5,823 nt of DNA, taken from positions 1 to 5,823 of the forward strand of contig JAOZOL010000167.1 of assembly GCA_029933295.1 (NCBI GenBank), given 5' to 3'. This stretch comes from Desulfobacterales bacterium (GTDB lineage: Bacteria; Desulfobacterota; Desulfobacteria; Desulfobacterales; Desulfosalsimonadaceae). Under the pieces are notes generated by a model. That model was not told the origin of the DNA. It searched no databases and worked only from the letters and a program-made list of their open reading frames with translations. Shown here in pieces: positions 1-5,823 of this stretch. The translations under genes were made by a program, and so were the position numbers. Numbering within the stretch: position 1 is the stretch's first letter; the number at the start of each line of letters is the position of its first letter.

Positions 1-52
1 AATTAAAAGGATAATTTGAGAATAGCTTATGCAGTCTGGAAGAGGGGTTTGT

Positions 53-92
53 TGTGCCATGGCACATATTGTGTCAAGCATATTGTGCCATG
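53..92. repeat. Cluster of TGGCACA-type repeats with a perfect 14-bp palindrome
   Basis: Within 40 bases just past the stop codon, the heptamer TGGCACA or a one-base variant occurs four times. On the minus strand it reads at 84-90 (TGGCACA), 70-76 (TGACACA) and 53-59 (TGGCACA). On the plus strand it reads at 60-66. The copies at 53-59 and 60-66 abut to form the perfect palindrome TGTGCCATGGCACA (53-66). CATATTGTG is directly repeated at 65-73 and 79-87 (14-base period), and TTGTGCCATG at 52-61 and 83-92. Such dense dyad and direct repeats in a non-coding gap suggest a protein-binding site, perhaps an operator or enhancer. The bound protein is unknown, and a chance or structural origin is not excluded. 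Confidence 0.6.
58..92 (-). terminator. Possible hairpin in the 3' flank of the gene
   Basis: Bases 58-66 (CATGGCACA) are exactly complementary to 84-92 (TGTGCCATG). This gives a 9-bp stem with a 17-base loop, and the stem can be lengthened by about three pairs if one base bulges. It begins 18 bases after the stop codon, where a 3' transcript structure would be expected. No run of T follows on the minus strand (the next bases are mostly A and C), so it is not a standard intrinsic terminator. The same bases form the repeat cluster, so the dyad may act as DNA and not as RNA. Confidence 0.25.
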
Positions 93-109
93 AGGTGTTT
101 GCAGCTGAT

Positions 110-3100
110 TTAACGAGTTTTGATATCTTTGATCAGGTTGTACTCTTTAATCTTTCGGTATAGGGTGCGCCGGCTGATGCCGAGCAGATGAGCGGCGAGC
201 GTTTTATTCCACCTAGCCTCTTCCAAAGCCGATAATATGGTTTGAGGCGTATCAGCAGCGTCAGCTGCTCCGAAGGATGTTTCCGGCCGGGAAAGGTCGG
301 CAAAATCAGCGGGCAGATCGTCAACTGTAATACTGGAATCTTTGCAGAGAATGCAGATATGTTCCAGGGTGTTTTTTAATTCCCTGATGTTGCCCGGCCA
401 CGAATATGCCATAAATTGTTTCAGCACATCTTCATAAACATTGACGATCTCCTTGTTCAGTTTATCATTGAAATATCTCAAGAAATGATGCAACAATAAG
501 GGAATGTCTTCCTTCCGGTCACGCAGTGGGGGAAGGCTTAATTCGACTACTCGCAAACGGTAATAAAGGTCTTTCCGGAATTCTCCTTGCTTGACCTTTG
601 CCAAAAGATCCTGATTGGTTGCGGCCAGGACCCGGGCCTTCATAACATTTGTCATGGTGTCACCCACTTGCTCAAATTCCCTTTCCTGGAGAACTCGCAA
701 AAGACGTTTTTGAAAATATGGCGATATGTCCCCAATTTCATCAAGGAAAATAGTTCCTTCCCCAGCCTTTTGAAACCTTCCTACCTTATCTCTATCCGCT
801 CCGGTAAAAGCGCCCTTGACGTGTCCAAAGAGTTCACTTTCAAGAATAGTCTCCGACAGAGCCGAACAGTTGACCTTGACAAAGGGTTTGTCCTTGCGCT
901 TTCCTCCATAATGAAGCGCCTCCGCCACAAGCTCCTTGCCGGTTCCACTCTCGCCGGTGATCAGAACCGTTGACGGTACATCCGTTAAATCTTCAATCAG
1001 AGCATAAATCTCCTGCATCTTCTCATTTTTGCCGACAAGGTTTTGAAAACGGTAGCGTTTTTCGATGTCCCGTTCCAGATTCGCCAGGGCTTGCTGACTT
1101 TTTTTGAGTTCTTTGGTACGTTGTTCGATCAGCTCTTCAAGGTGATCGCGGTATTCAGTCAGCTCTTTTTCTGCTTTTTTACGTTGCTCAATTTCTGAGC
1201 TCAGGTTTATATTTATGGCTTTGATCTCTTTAGTCTTGGCTTCCATCTCCTTGTATAGTTTAGCATTCTCCAGTGATACGGCAATTTGTGAACCTAACAA
1301 CCTGATGACTTCCGAACGCTCACCTGAGAAAGCGCCTGGCAGGATACTGTTTTCAATGTACAAGATACCGATGAATTCTGATTTATACAGAAGCGGCCCG
1401 CATAGAATTGATTTGGGCTTATGTTTTAGGAGATACATATCGTTTACAAAAATATTGTCTTGTCCAGGGTTGTTCAACACGACATATTCATGGGTTCTGT
1501 CAACGTAATTGATAATGCCCTGCGGGATATTTCCGGCCTCTTCCACGGGCCGGGAATGTAATACCTGGACATCATCCCGTCCGATGGAACCCTCCGCCTC
1601 AATCAGCAGCCGGCCATGCGATTTTAGGATAAGCACCCCTCTTTCGGCCCCGGCATTCTCAATGATAATCCGGATAAGCCTGGTCAGCAGTCGGGGCATA
1701 ACAATCTCGCTTGAAATGGCCCTCGTGATTTTCATGATTGTGACCAGATCAAAGCGTTGCACTGGACTCATAACAGTTATGTCAGGGGATGGTTGGGGTT
1801 CCACAGGACTGGTTTTAGCATCAGAATCTATCCTGTCAAATAACTCAGAATACCGTGTATCAAGATCCTCCACCTTGGCCACGGCCCCCCATCGGTTATA
1901 GCAGTAACGGGCATCTGTCATATATTTTCCGGCAAGTTTATCTTCTCCTTTCTCCAGATAAAACCTTGAGGCTAATTCATTTGCCAAGGCCTCCTCGTTG
2001 ATATATTCATGTTTCCGGGCAAGCCTGACGGCCTGATCGTAAAACTTTTTCGCCTTTGCATCATTACCGAAAATACGGCAGCGCTCGGCTTCCACCAGGT
2101 AGAACTTGTGGAGAAAATTCATGGGAGCATGATCAGCCCATTTTTTCATTTTCTTCTGATTTACAGCTATTTTTTTCAAAATTTGTTTTTGCCTGGACTT
2201 CTGGACATCAGGAAAAATTGCCAGCTTTGTGAGGGAATCATAAAAATAGAAGATAGGAACGTGTGGCCTGCCCTTCACACCGTCGATGTATGTTTTTGAT
2301 ACAATTACATTTTCCAACGCATCATGGAATCTGTAAAACAGATAGTTCAAAATGGTTTTATGCAGATAGACAATAAAAATAGCGGCATTGTCATTAGCGG
2401 TCATATGAATCGGCAGCATGACCTCTTCGTTGTAGCACTCGCCGATCAGGCTGTAAGGTTTTTCCGCCTTCCCCATCAAGTTTAAGACTACCTGTCTGAT
2501 TACTGATTGATAGTTTAAGGCAGTCTTCTGCTTGAGCCGGTTGATGCTGTTCCAAAAAGAAGCCGCTTCTCGTTCAAGTACAGCCAGTTCCTGGCTGGCA
2601 AAATAGGAATGCCGGGAGTGACAGCTTAGAGAAATAGCGGCAAACTCCAGATCTCCGGTTTCCAGGCCACATTGATAGGCCTCCAGTAAAGGCTGCAGGG
2701 TTTCTCGAAGATGCTTTTTCCAGTGGGTTATAAAGGAGTTAACTGAAACCAGTGTTTTTGCCTTAAACCCTTTCGCCGCGGGATCTTCAAGCAGGTCCAA
2801 AGCCAACTTGCCGAATTTATAACCGGACTTGGTGTCACCTATAACTCCGCAGAGGATGAGACCGTAACCGGCAAAAGCAAAGGTAACAACCGGTGAAGCA
2901 CCATATTTGAGGGCCAGATTGATTGACTTGAAAACAAATAAAGGAAACAGTTTCGGCGCAGAGTAATGGGCCGGCAGAACCGAGCTTACGATTATGCGCA
3001 AAACCGCCTGCATGTTCGGATCGGTCATCTGCGCAAGGCTTCCCAGATCCTCCACATTTTTTCCGGCCAGAGCGAACTTCGTCTTCATAAAAGCCAGTAT

Positions 3101-5752
3101 GATACTCAGTTTGCCGGGATGCTCAGGAAAATTTACACCCAGAAGTTTCATCGCTGTCAGCGCTGTTTTTACTGCTTCCAGCATTTTATTCTGGGCATAA
3201 AAAGCCTGGATTTTAATCTCGTAGGCCTTCACTTTATCCAGAAGAGTTTGGGCCTGATCAAACACAACCTGGAGCAGTTGCTCCATTTTATCAAAATCGG
3301 TACACAAATACGCCGCTGCTGCTGTTTCTACGTGCAGTTCCAATGCCAGCTCATAATGAGTCTGCCAAAAAGTTCCTTTCCGGCCTTTTTCATTTAAGCT
3401 ATGAGAAGGCTGAGATGTAAGCAGTTTTATACCCATTTTCAAATATTTGAACGCATGTTCATAGGCGGCTGCGGCCTTGGCTTTTTTGCCGGCAACCAGA
3501 TTAAGCCGAGCCAATTCATATCTTTCTTCATCCTGGTAGATAAGCTCGACGCCATGGTTGAATTGATTTGTGATATCAAAGATTTTATGTTCCAGATTGT
3601 CCGGCGGGGTCTCTTTAAGCAGCTGCCGGCCCATCTCTAGGTGAACAGATGGCCTTTCGTTTTCAGGAATAAGAGAATAAACCGCCTGCTGTATCCGGTC
3701 ATGGGAAAACCGGTATTCAACCTTCAGCCCGCCCGCCGGTTCCGGCAGATCAAATTCTATAGACTTGTATGCATCTCCGATAGGTAGGATAAATCCTTGA
3801 GTCAGGGCTCCGTGCAGTGCTATGGCTGTTTCTCTTTGGGATTTTTTGCAGGCAAGAGAAAGTGTCTTAAGCTCAAACCGGTTACCTATACACGCTGCCA
3901 GTTTAAGCACCTGTTGGAGGTCTCCCATAAGATTCTGAATCTTGTTCGCAACTAATTCAACGACATTGTCAGTAATATTCAACGCATGAATCCGGGACGT
4001 AGACCATTTCCATTCAAGTTGTTCATGATCAAACTCAATCAGGTTTTCTTTGTAAATGGTCTTAAGAAATTCGCTGACAAAAAAAGGATTACCATTGGTT
4101 TTGGAAAAGACAAGCTCTGCCAGAGAAAGAGACTTTTTCGGGCCACAATTGAGGGTGTCTGCAACAAGCTGGTTGACCTGTGGCAAAGCCAGCGGCATCA
4201 GCGAAATATGATTGATAATTCTTCCGGCTTTTTGCATGTTGTCTAAAATCTGCTTCAGCGGATGGGTTTTGTTTATTTCATTATCTCGATATGCCCCGAT
4301 AAAGAAAAACCCCCGGCTCTCCGCATCCGTTATCATATGTTTGACCAGCCTTAATGAATCTCCATCAGCATACTGCAAGTCGTCCAGAAATAGCACCAGC
4401 GGGTGCTGCGGCTCTATAAAAACTTGAATAAAATTCTGAAATGTCAGGTAAAATCGATTTTGCGTTTCCGCCGGAGGTAGTGCCGCTACCGGTTGTTGTG
4501 AACCGATAATCAGTTCAAGTTCTGGAATCACATCAATTATCAGCTGACCGTTGTTTCCCAAAGCGTGCAAGAGTTTTTTACGCCAGCTATCGAGTTTTAC
4601 TTCACTTTCGGTTAAAAACTGCCTGATCAATTCCTGAAAGGCATGAATCAGCCCGCTGTAAGGAATATTTCGCTGAAACTGATCATATTTACCGGATATA
4701 AAGTGGCCGCGATGCTGTATGGTTTGGCCATACATCTCCTGCACAAGAGCGGTCTTGCCGATGCCTGAATAGCCGGATACCAGTATTAACTCATTTTCAC
4801 CGGCGATCACATGATCAAACGCGGCTTTTAATGTATTAATCTCATGATTCCGGCCATACAGTTTTCGCGGAATTTGAAACCTGTCGGAGACATCTTTATG
4901 AGCAAGGGAAAAACTTGCAATTTTGCCATGAAGGTCCAACTGATTAAGGCATTCTTCCAGATCTGCCTTAATTCCCAAGGCACTTTGATATCTATCTTCA
5001 GCACTCTTTTCTAATAATTTCATCACTATATCTGAAACGGCCCCGGGTATTTTCGGGTTAACTTCATTAAGCGCTTCCGGCCTTTTAGCCATATGACAGT
5101 GAATCAGTTCCATCGGATCCTTGCTGATGAAGGGAGGCCGGCAAAGCAATAATTCATAATAGGTGGCACCCAGAGAGTAGAAGTCTGCACGATAATCTAT
5201 GGCCCGATTCATTCTTCCGGTCTGCTCAGGTGAAATATAGGCCAGATTGCTCTCGCTCACCTTGGGATTTTTAAGCAAAAGGGACTCTTGAGGCATCGCC
5301 GTAGAGATGCCAAAATCTATGATTTGTACCTGACCCGTTTCCGGGTTAAAAATAATGTTTGAGGGATTTATATTTTTGTGAGTGATGTGGTGAGCGTGAA
5401 TTTCATCAAGGTTTTTTACAATCTTAATGGCAATGGCGAGAAATTCGAACAGCGAAAGTTTCCTGTCGGTAATGAATCTATCCAGTGATTTAGCGCCGAT
5501 ATCCTCAAAAATAATAAAAATTGTATTTTCATATCTTTCCAGGCCGAAAGGTTTGACAACACCATTCAGATTCAGTGAGCGAGTCGCTTCATATTCCTGT
5601 CTGAATCTTACAATCTCTTCAGGGGTCGGATAGTCTTCTTTGAGGATTTTCAGGATAACACGGTGATGATTCCGGTGGAGAGCACGAAAAACTAAGGTAT
5701 TATCGCTTTCATAGATTTTTTCATGAATTTCGTAATCAGGAATAGCAAACAT
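110..5752 (-). CDS. Giant kinase-like / STAND ATPase / GAF / sigma-54 activator fusion protein
   Basis: Predicted cytoplasmic one-component signalling protein that senses through its N-terminal modules and activates sigma-54 RNA polymerase. Domains by residue: kinase-like 5-270, STAND-type ATPase 297-565, helical TPR-like region about 566-1310, GAF 1334-1494, coiled coil 1495-1568, sigma-54 AAA+ 1570-1795, Fis-type HTH 1836-1876. I see no signal peptide or convincing membrane segment. At 1880 residues it is about four times the length of an ordinary NtrC-like activator and in the size range of HstK-like kinase/ATPase/histidine-kinase proteins, whose front half it matches. The ATG at 5750-5752 is chosen because a TAA lies in frame two codons upstream (5756-5758) and the kinase fold starts at once (IPDYEIHEKIYES). 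Ribosome-site match is weak (GAG about 10 bases upstream). The frame is intact and ends with TAA at 110-112. No partner gene is visible. Architecture is certain; the signal and target genes are unknown. Confidence 0.96.
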   Translation of the reverse strand: MFAIPDYEIHEKIYESDNTLVFRALHRNHHRVILKILKEDYPTPEEIVRFRQEYEATRSLNLNGVVKPFGLERYENTIFIIFEDIGAKSLDRFITDRKLSLFEFLAIAIKIVKNLDEIHAHHITHKNINPSNIIFNPETGQVQIIDFGISTAMPQESLLLKNPKVSESNLAYISPEQTGRMNRAIDYRADFYSLGATYYELLLCRPPFISKDPMELIHCHMAKRPEALNEVNPKIPGAVSDIVMKLLEKSAEDRYQSALGIKADLEECLNQLDLHGKIASFSLAHKDVSDRFQIPRKLYGRNHEINTLKAAFDHVIAGENELILVSGYSGIGKTALVQEMYGQTIQHRGHFISGKYDQFQRNIPYSGLIHAFQELIRQFLTESEVKLDSWRKKLLHALGNNGQLIIDVIPELELIIGSQQPVAALPPAETQNRFYLTFQNFIQVFIEPQHPLVLFLDDLQYADGDSLRLVKHMITDAESRGFFFIGAYRDNEINKTHPLKQILDNMQKAGRIINHISLMPLALPQVNQLVADTLNCGPKKSLSLAELVFSKTNGNPFFVSEFLKTIYKENLIEFDHEQLEWKWSTSRIHALNITDNVVELVANKIQNLMGDLQQVLKLAACIGNRFELKTLSLACKKSQRETAIALHGALTQGFILPIGDAYKSIEFDLPEPAGGLKVEYRFSHDRIQQAVYSLIPENERPSVHLEMGRQLLKETPPDNLEHKIFDITNQFNHGVELIYQDEERYELARLNLVAGKKAKAAAAYEHAFKYLKMGIKLLTSQPSHSLNEKGRKGTFWQTHYELALELHVETAAAAYLCTDFDKMEQLLQVVFDQAQTLLDKVKAYEIKIQAFYAQNKMLEAVKTALTAMKLLGVNFPEHPGKLSIILAFMKTKFALAGKNVEDLGSLAQMTDPNMQAVLRIIVSSVLPAHYSAPKLFPLFVFKSINLALKYGASPVVTFAFAGYGLILCGVIGDTKSGYKFGKLALDLLEDPAAKGFKAKTLVSVNSFITHWKKHLRETLQPLLEAYQCGLETGDLEFAAISLSCHSRHSYFASQELAVLEREAASFWNSINRLKQKTALNYQSVIRQVVLNLMGKAEKPYSLIGECYNEEVMLPIHMTANDNAAIFIVYLHKTILNYLFYRFHDALENVIVSKTYIDGVKGRPHVPIFYFYDSLTKLAIFPDVQKSRQKQILKKIAVNQKKMKKWADHAPMNFLHKFYLVEAERCRIFGNDAKAKKFYDQAVRLARKHEYINEEALANELASRFYLEKGEDKLAGKYMTDARYCYNRWGAVAKVEDLDTRYSELFDRIDSDAKTSPVEPQPSPDITVMSPVQRFDLVTIMKITRAISSEIVMPRLLTRLIRIIIENAGAERGVLILKSHGRLLIEAEGSIGRDDVQVLHSRPVEEAGNIPQGIINYVDRTHEYVVLNNPGQDNIFVNDMYLLKHKPKSILCGPLLYKSEFIGILYIENSILPGAFSGERSEVIRLLGSQIAVSLENAKLYKEMEAKTKEIKAININLSSEIEQRKKAEKELTEYRDHLEELIEQRTKELKKSQQALANLERDIEKRYRFQNLVGKNEKMQEIYALIEDLTDVPSTVLITGESGTGKELVAEALHYGGKRKDKPFVKVNCSALSETILESELFGHVKGAFTGADRDKVGRFQKAGEGTIFLDEIGDISPYFQKRLLRVLQEREFEQVGDTMTNVMKARVLAATNQDLLAKVKQGEFRKDLYYRLRVVELSLPPLRDRKEDIPLLLHHFLRYFNDKLNKEIVNVYEDVLKQFMAYSWPGNIRELKNTLEHICILCKDSSITVDDLPADFADLSRPETSFGAADAADTPQTILSALEEARWNKTLAAHLLGISRRTLYRKIKEYNLIKDIKTR
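125..1045 (-). other. Domains: sigma-54-interacting AAA+ and Fis-type HTH (residues 1570-1876)
   Basis: The AAA+ domain starts at NLVGKNEKMQEIY (1571-1583). It has Walker A GESGTGKE (1600-1607, K1606), the sigma-54 contact loop GAFTGA (1647-1652), Walker B IFLDEIGD (1668-1675), sensor I AATN (1710-1713), likely arginine fingers R1726 and R1732 in FRKDLYYRL, PPLRDR (1741-1746) and the sensor II region WPGNIRELKN (1785-1794). Every core residue of a bacterial enhancer-binding protein is present, so it should be competent for ATP-driven open-complex formation. After an Ala/Asp linker (about 1825-1835) there is a Fis-family helix-turn-helix, NKTLAAHLLGISRRTLYRKIKEY at 1849-1871, eight residues before the end. 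It would bind enhancer-like sites, normally palindromic. Confidence 0.96.
1049..1753 (-). other. Domain: GAF sensor plus histidine-kinase-style coiled coil (residues 1334-1568)
   Basis: A proline-containing linker (about 1312-1330) leads into a GAF domain at about 1334-1494. It starts with DLVTIMKITRAISSEI (1335-1350), has the core strands AERGVLIL (1369-1376) and SILCGPLLYKSEFIGILYIE (1448-1467), and closes with the helix LLGSQIAVSLENAKLYKEME (1485-1504). This is followed by a long charged heptad-like helix (1495-1568) containing EQRKKAEKELTEYRDHLEEL (1522-1541) and IEQRTKELKK (1542-1551). That sequence type is usual just before the dimerisation helix of histidine kinases, but no HisKA histidine box or HATPase motifs follow. 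The GAF ligand is unknown. The coiled coil probably dimerises the protein and passes the signal to the AAA+ domain. Confidence 0.88.
1823..4057 (-). other. Region: helical winged-helix/TPR-like scaffold (residues about 566-1310)
   Basis: About 745 residues without catalytic motifs, rich in amphipathic helices. The first part (about 590-740, including RFSHDRIQQAVYSLIP at 681-696) is the conserved region that follows the ATPase in HstK-like proteins. After it come degenerate TPR-like helix pairs, for example around 745-780, 800-870 and 1215-1290. The stretch AGYGLILCGVIGDTKSGYKF (961-980) is hydrophobic but resembles a conserved soluble segment of this family, so I do not call it a membrane helix. 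By analogy with MalT it may bind an inducer or protein partner. No ligand can be named. Individual repeat borders cannot be set by eye. Confidence 0.7.
4058..4864 (-). other. Domain: STAND/MalT-like AAA ATPase (residues 297-565)
   Basis: The segment opens with LYGRNHEINTL (298-308), the usual entry of this ATPase class. It has a Walker A motif GYSGIGKT at 327-334 with K333 and a Walker B LFLDDLQYAD at 454-463 with D457 and D458. It also has the strand FFFIGAYRDNE (482-492) and the motif KTNGNPFFVSEFL (551-563), which is typical of MalT-like and HstK-like ATPases. FISGKYDQFQRNIPYS at 351-366 is characteristic of the version fused to Ser/Thr kinases. All nucleotide-binding residues look intact. 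STAND ATPases generally act as ligand-gated switches that oligomerise in the ATP state. That role here is inferred. Confidence 0.92.
4943..5740 (-). other. Domain: Ser/Thr protein-kinase-like, catalytic Asp replaced (residues 5-270)
   Basis: Seen: a probable beta-3 lysine K35 (VILKILK), a probable alpha-C glutamate E53, the DFG motif at 146-148, SPE at 174-176 in the activation segment, the alpha-F aspartate D190 (RADFYSLG) and a late arginine R254 (DRYQSA). The glycine-rich loop is not canonical (YESDNTLVFRA). The catalytic loop reads HKNINPSN at 125-132, so the HRD aspartate is Asn127 (codon AAT, plus-strand 5372-5374) and the following Lys position is Asn129. My recollection of the HstK-like family is HKDINPSN, so N129 would be family-typical but N127 would not. 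Inference: nucleotide binding may persist, but phosphotransfer is probably lost or very weak, and the domain may act as an allosteric or docking module. Confidence 0.9.
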
Positions 5753-5823
5753 GATTTATTATCTCATCTTGCCTTACTCTAATCATCACTAAATTCTGAT
5801 TGGCCGATCTATTCTATTATGAA
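5753..5823 (-). promoter_or_regulatory. 5' leader of the giant gene, promoter not resolved
   Basis: This is an AT-rich stretch upstream of the start codon. An in-frame TAA (5756-5758) rules out an N-terminal extension. The only Shine-Dalgarno-like words are GAG at 5763-5765 (10 bases from the ATG) and AAGG at 5772-5775 (19 bases away, too far), so translation initiation looks weak. A CATAAT word at 5816-5821 could be a minus-10 box, but its minus-35 would lie beyond the window. I see no sigma-54 minus-24/minus-12 pair here. Confidence 0.3.

Noticed and set aside
1..60. Minus-strand frame beginning MAQQTPLPDC at 58-60 and open to the left edge, as a possible next gene
   Set aside because: Only 20 codons are visible, there is no Shine-Dalgarno sequence in front of the ATG, and a second minus-strand frame is equally open. 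It cannot be judged without sequence to the left.
60..75. TGGCAC at 60-65 as the minus-24 box of a sigma-54 promoter
   Set aside because: With the required spacing from the GG (61-62), the minus-12 position (73-74) reads GT and not GC. The minus-strand copies also lack a correctly spaced GC, so none is a convincing sigma-54 promoter.
49..77. TTGACA on the minus strand (72-77) as a sigma-70 minus-35 box
   Set aside because: The hexamer 17 bases downstream is CAACAA, a poor minus-10 match, so no promoter is supported.
59..163. Plus-strand frame of 34 codons starting in the palindrome, with a purine-rich stretch (38-47) upstream
   Set aside because: More than half of it is antisense to the conserved HTH-coding end of the giant gene, the spacing from the purine stretch is long, and the peptide has no recognisable features.
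250..265. Inverted repeat AGCAGC/GCTGCT
   Set aside because: It lies inside the coding sequence of the Ala-rich linker (AADAAD) before the HTH and follows from its repeated codons. There is no sign of a separate function.
1509..1901. Plus-strand open frame of 130 codons opposite the giant gene; others similar at 587-973, 2966-3397 and 3986-4246
   Set aside because: They lie fully antisense to well-conserved domain-coding sequence, their products are rich in Ser, Arg and Ile without recognisable motifs, and they lack convincing ribosome sites. They are shadows of the minus-strand gene.
2812..2871. Hydrophobic stretch at residues 961-980 as a transmembrane helix
   Set aside because: It contains Gly, Asp, Lys and Tyr residues, ends in charged sequence, and resembles a conserved soluble segment of HstK-like proteins. 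No second membrane segment or signal peptide is present.

Overview
The window is almost entirely one very large gene on the minus strand (110-5752, 1880 residues). It encodes a multidomain signalling protein. From the N-terminus the order is: a eukaryotic-type Ser/Thr protein-kinase-like domain, a STAND/MalT-like AAA ATPase, a long helical TPR-like scaffold, a GAF sensor, a coiled coil of the type that normally precedes a histidine-kinase core, a complete sigma-54-interacting AAA+ domain, and a Fis-type DNA-binding HTH. The front half matches the giant 'trifunctional' kinase/ATPase/histidine-kinase architecture (HstK-like). Here the histidine-kinase output is replaced by a transcription activator, so the protein appears to join sensing directly to sigma-54-dependent transcription.

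Layout: 1-109 is the 3' flank of the gene. It carries a compact cluster of TGGCACA-type repeats, including a perfect 14-bp palindrome and a possible hairpin. 110-5752 is the coding region. 5753-5823 is the short AT-rich 5' leader, with an in-frame stop just before the chosen ATG. There are no tRNA, rRNA, CRISPR or insertion-sequence signals. The plus-strand open frames opposite the big gene look like shadows.

The most notable points are the domain combination, the change of the kinase catalytic-loop Asp to Asn (HKN instead of HRD/HKD, suggesting a pseudokinase), and the repeat cluster after the stop codon. That cluster could be a binding site for this activator or another regulator.

Organism: a moderate-GC bacterium (mid-40s percent by rough count) that uses sigma-54 and large kinase/ATPase/GAF fusion proteins. 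A Desulfobacterota-type (deltaproteobacterial) host is plausible. This is inference from architecture, not from any marker gene in the window.
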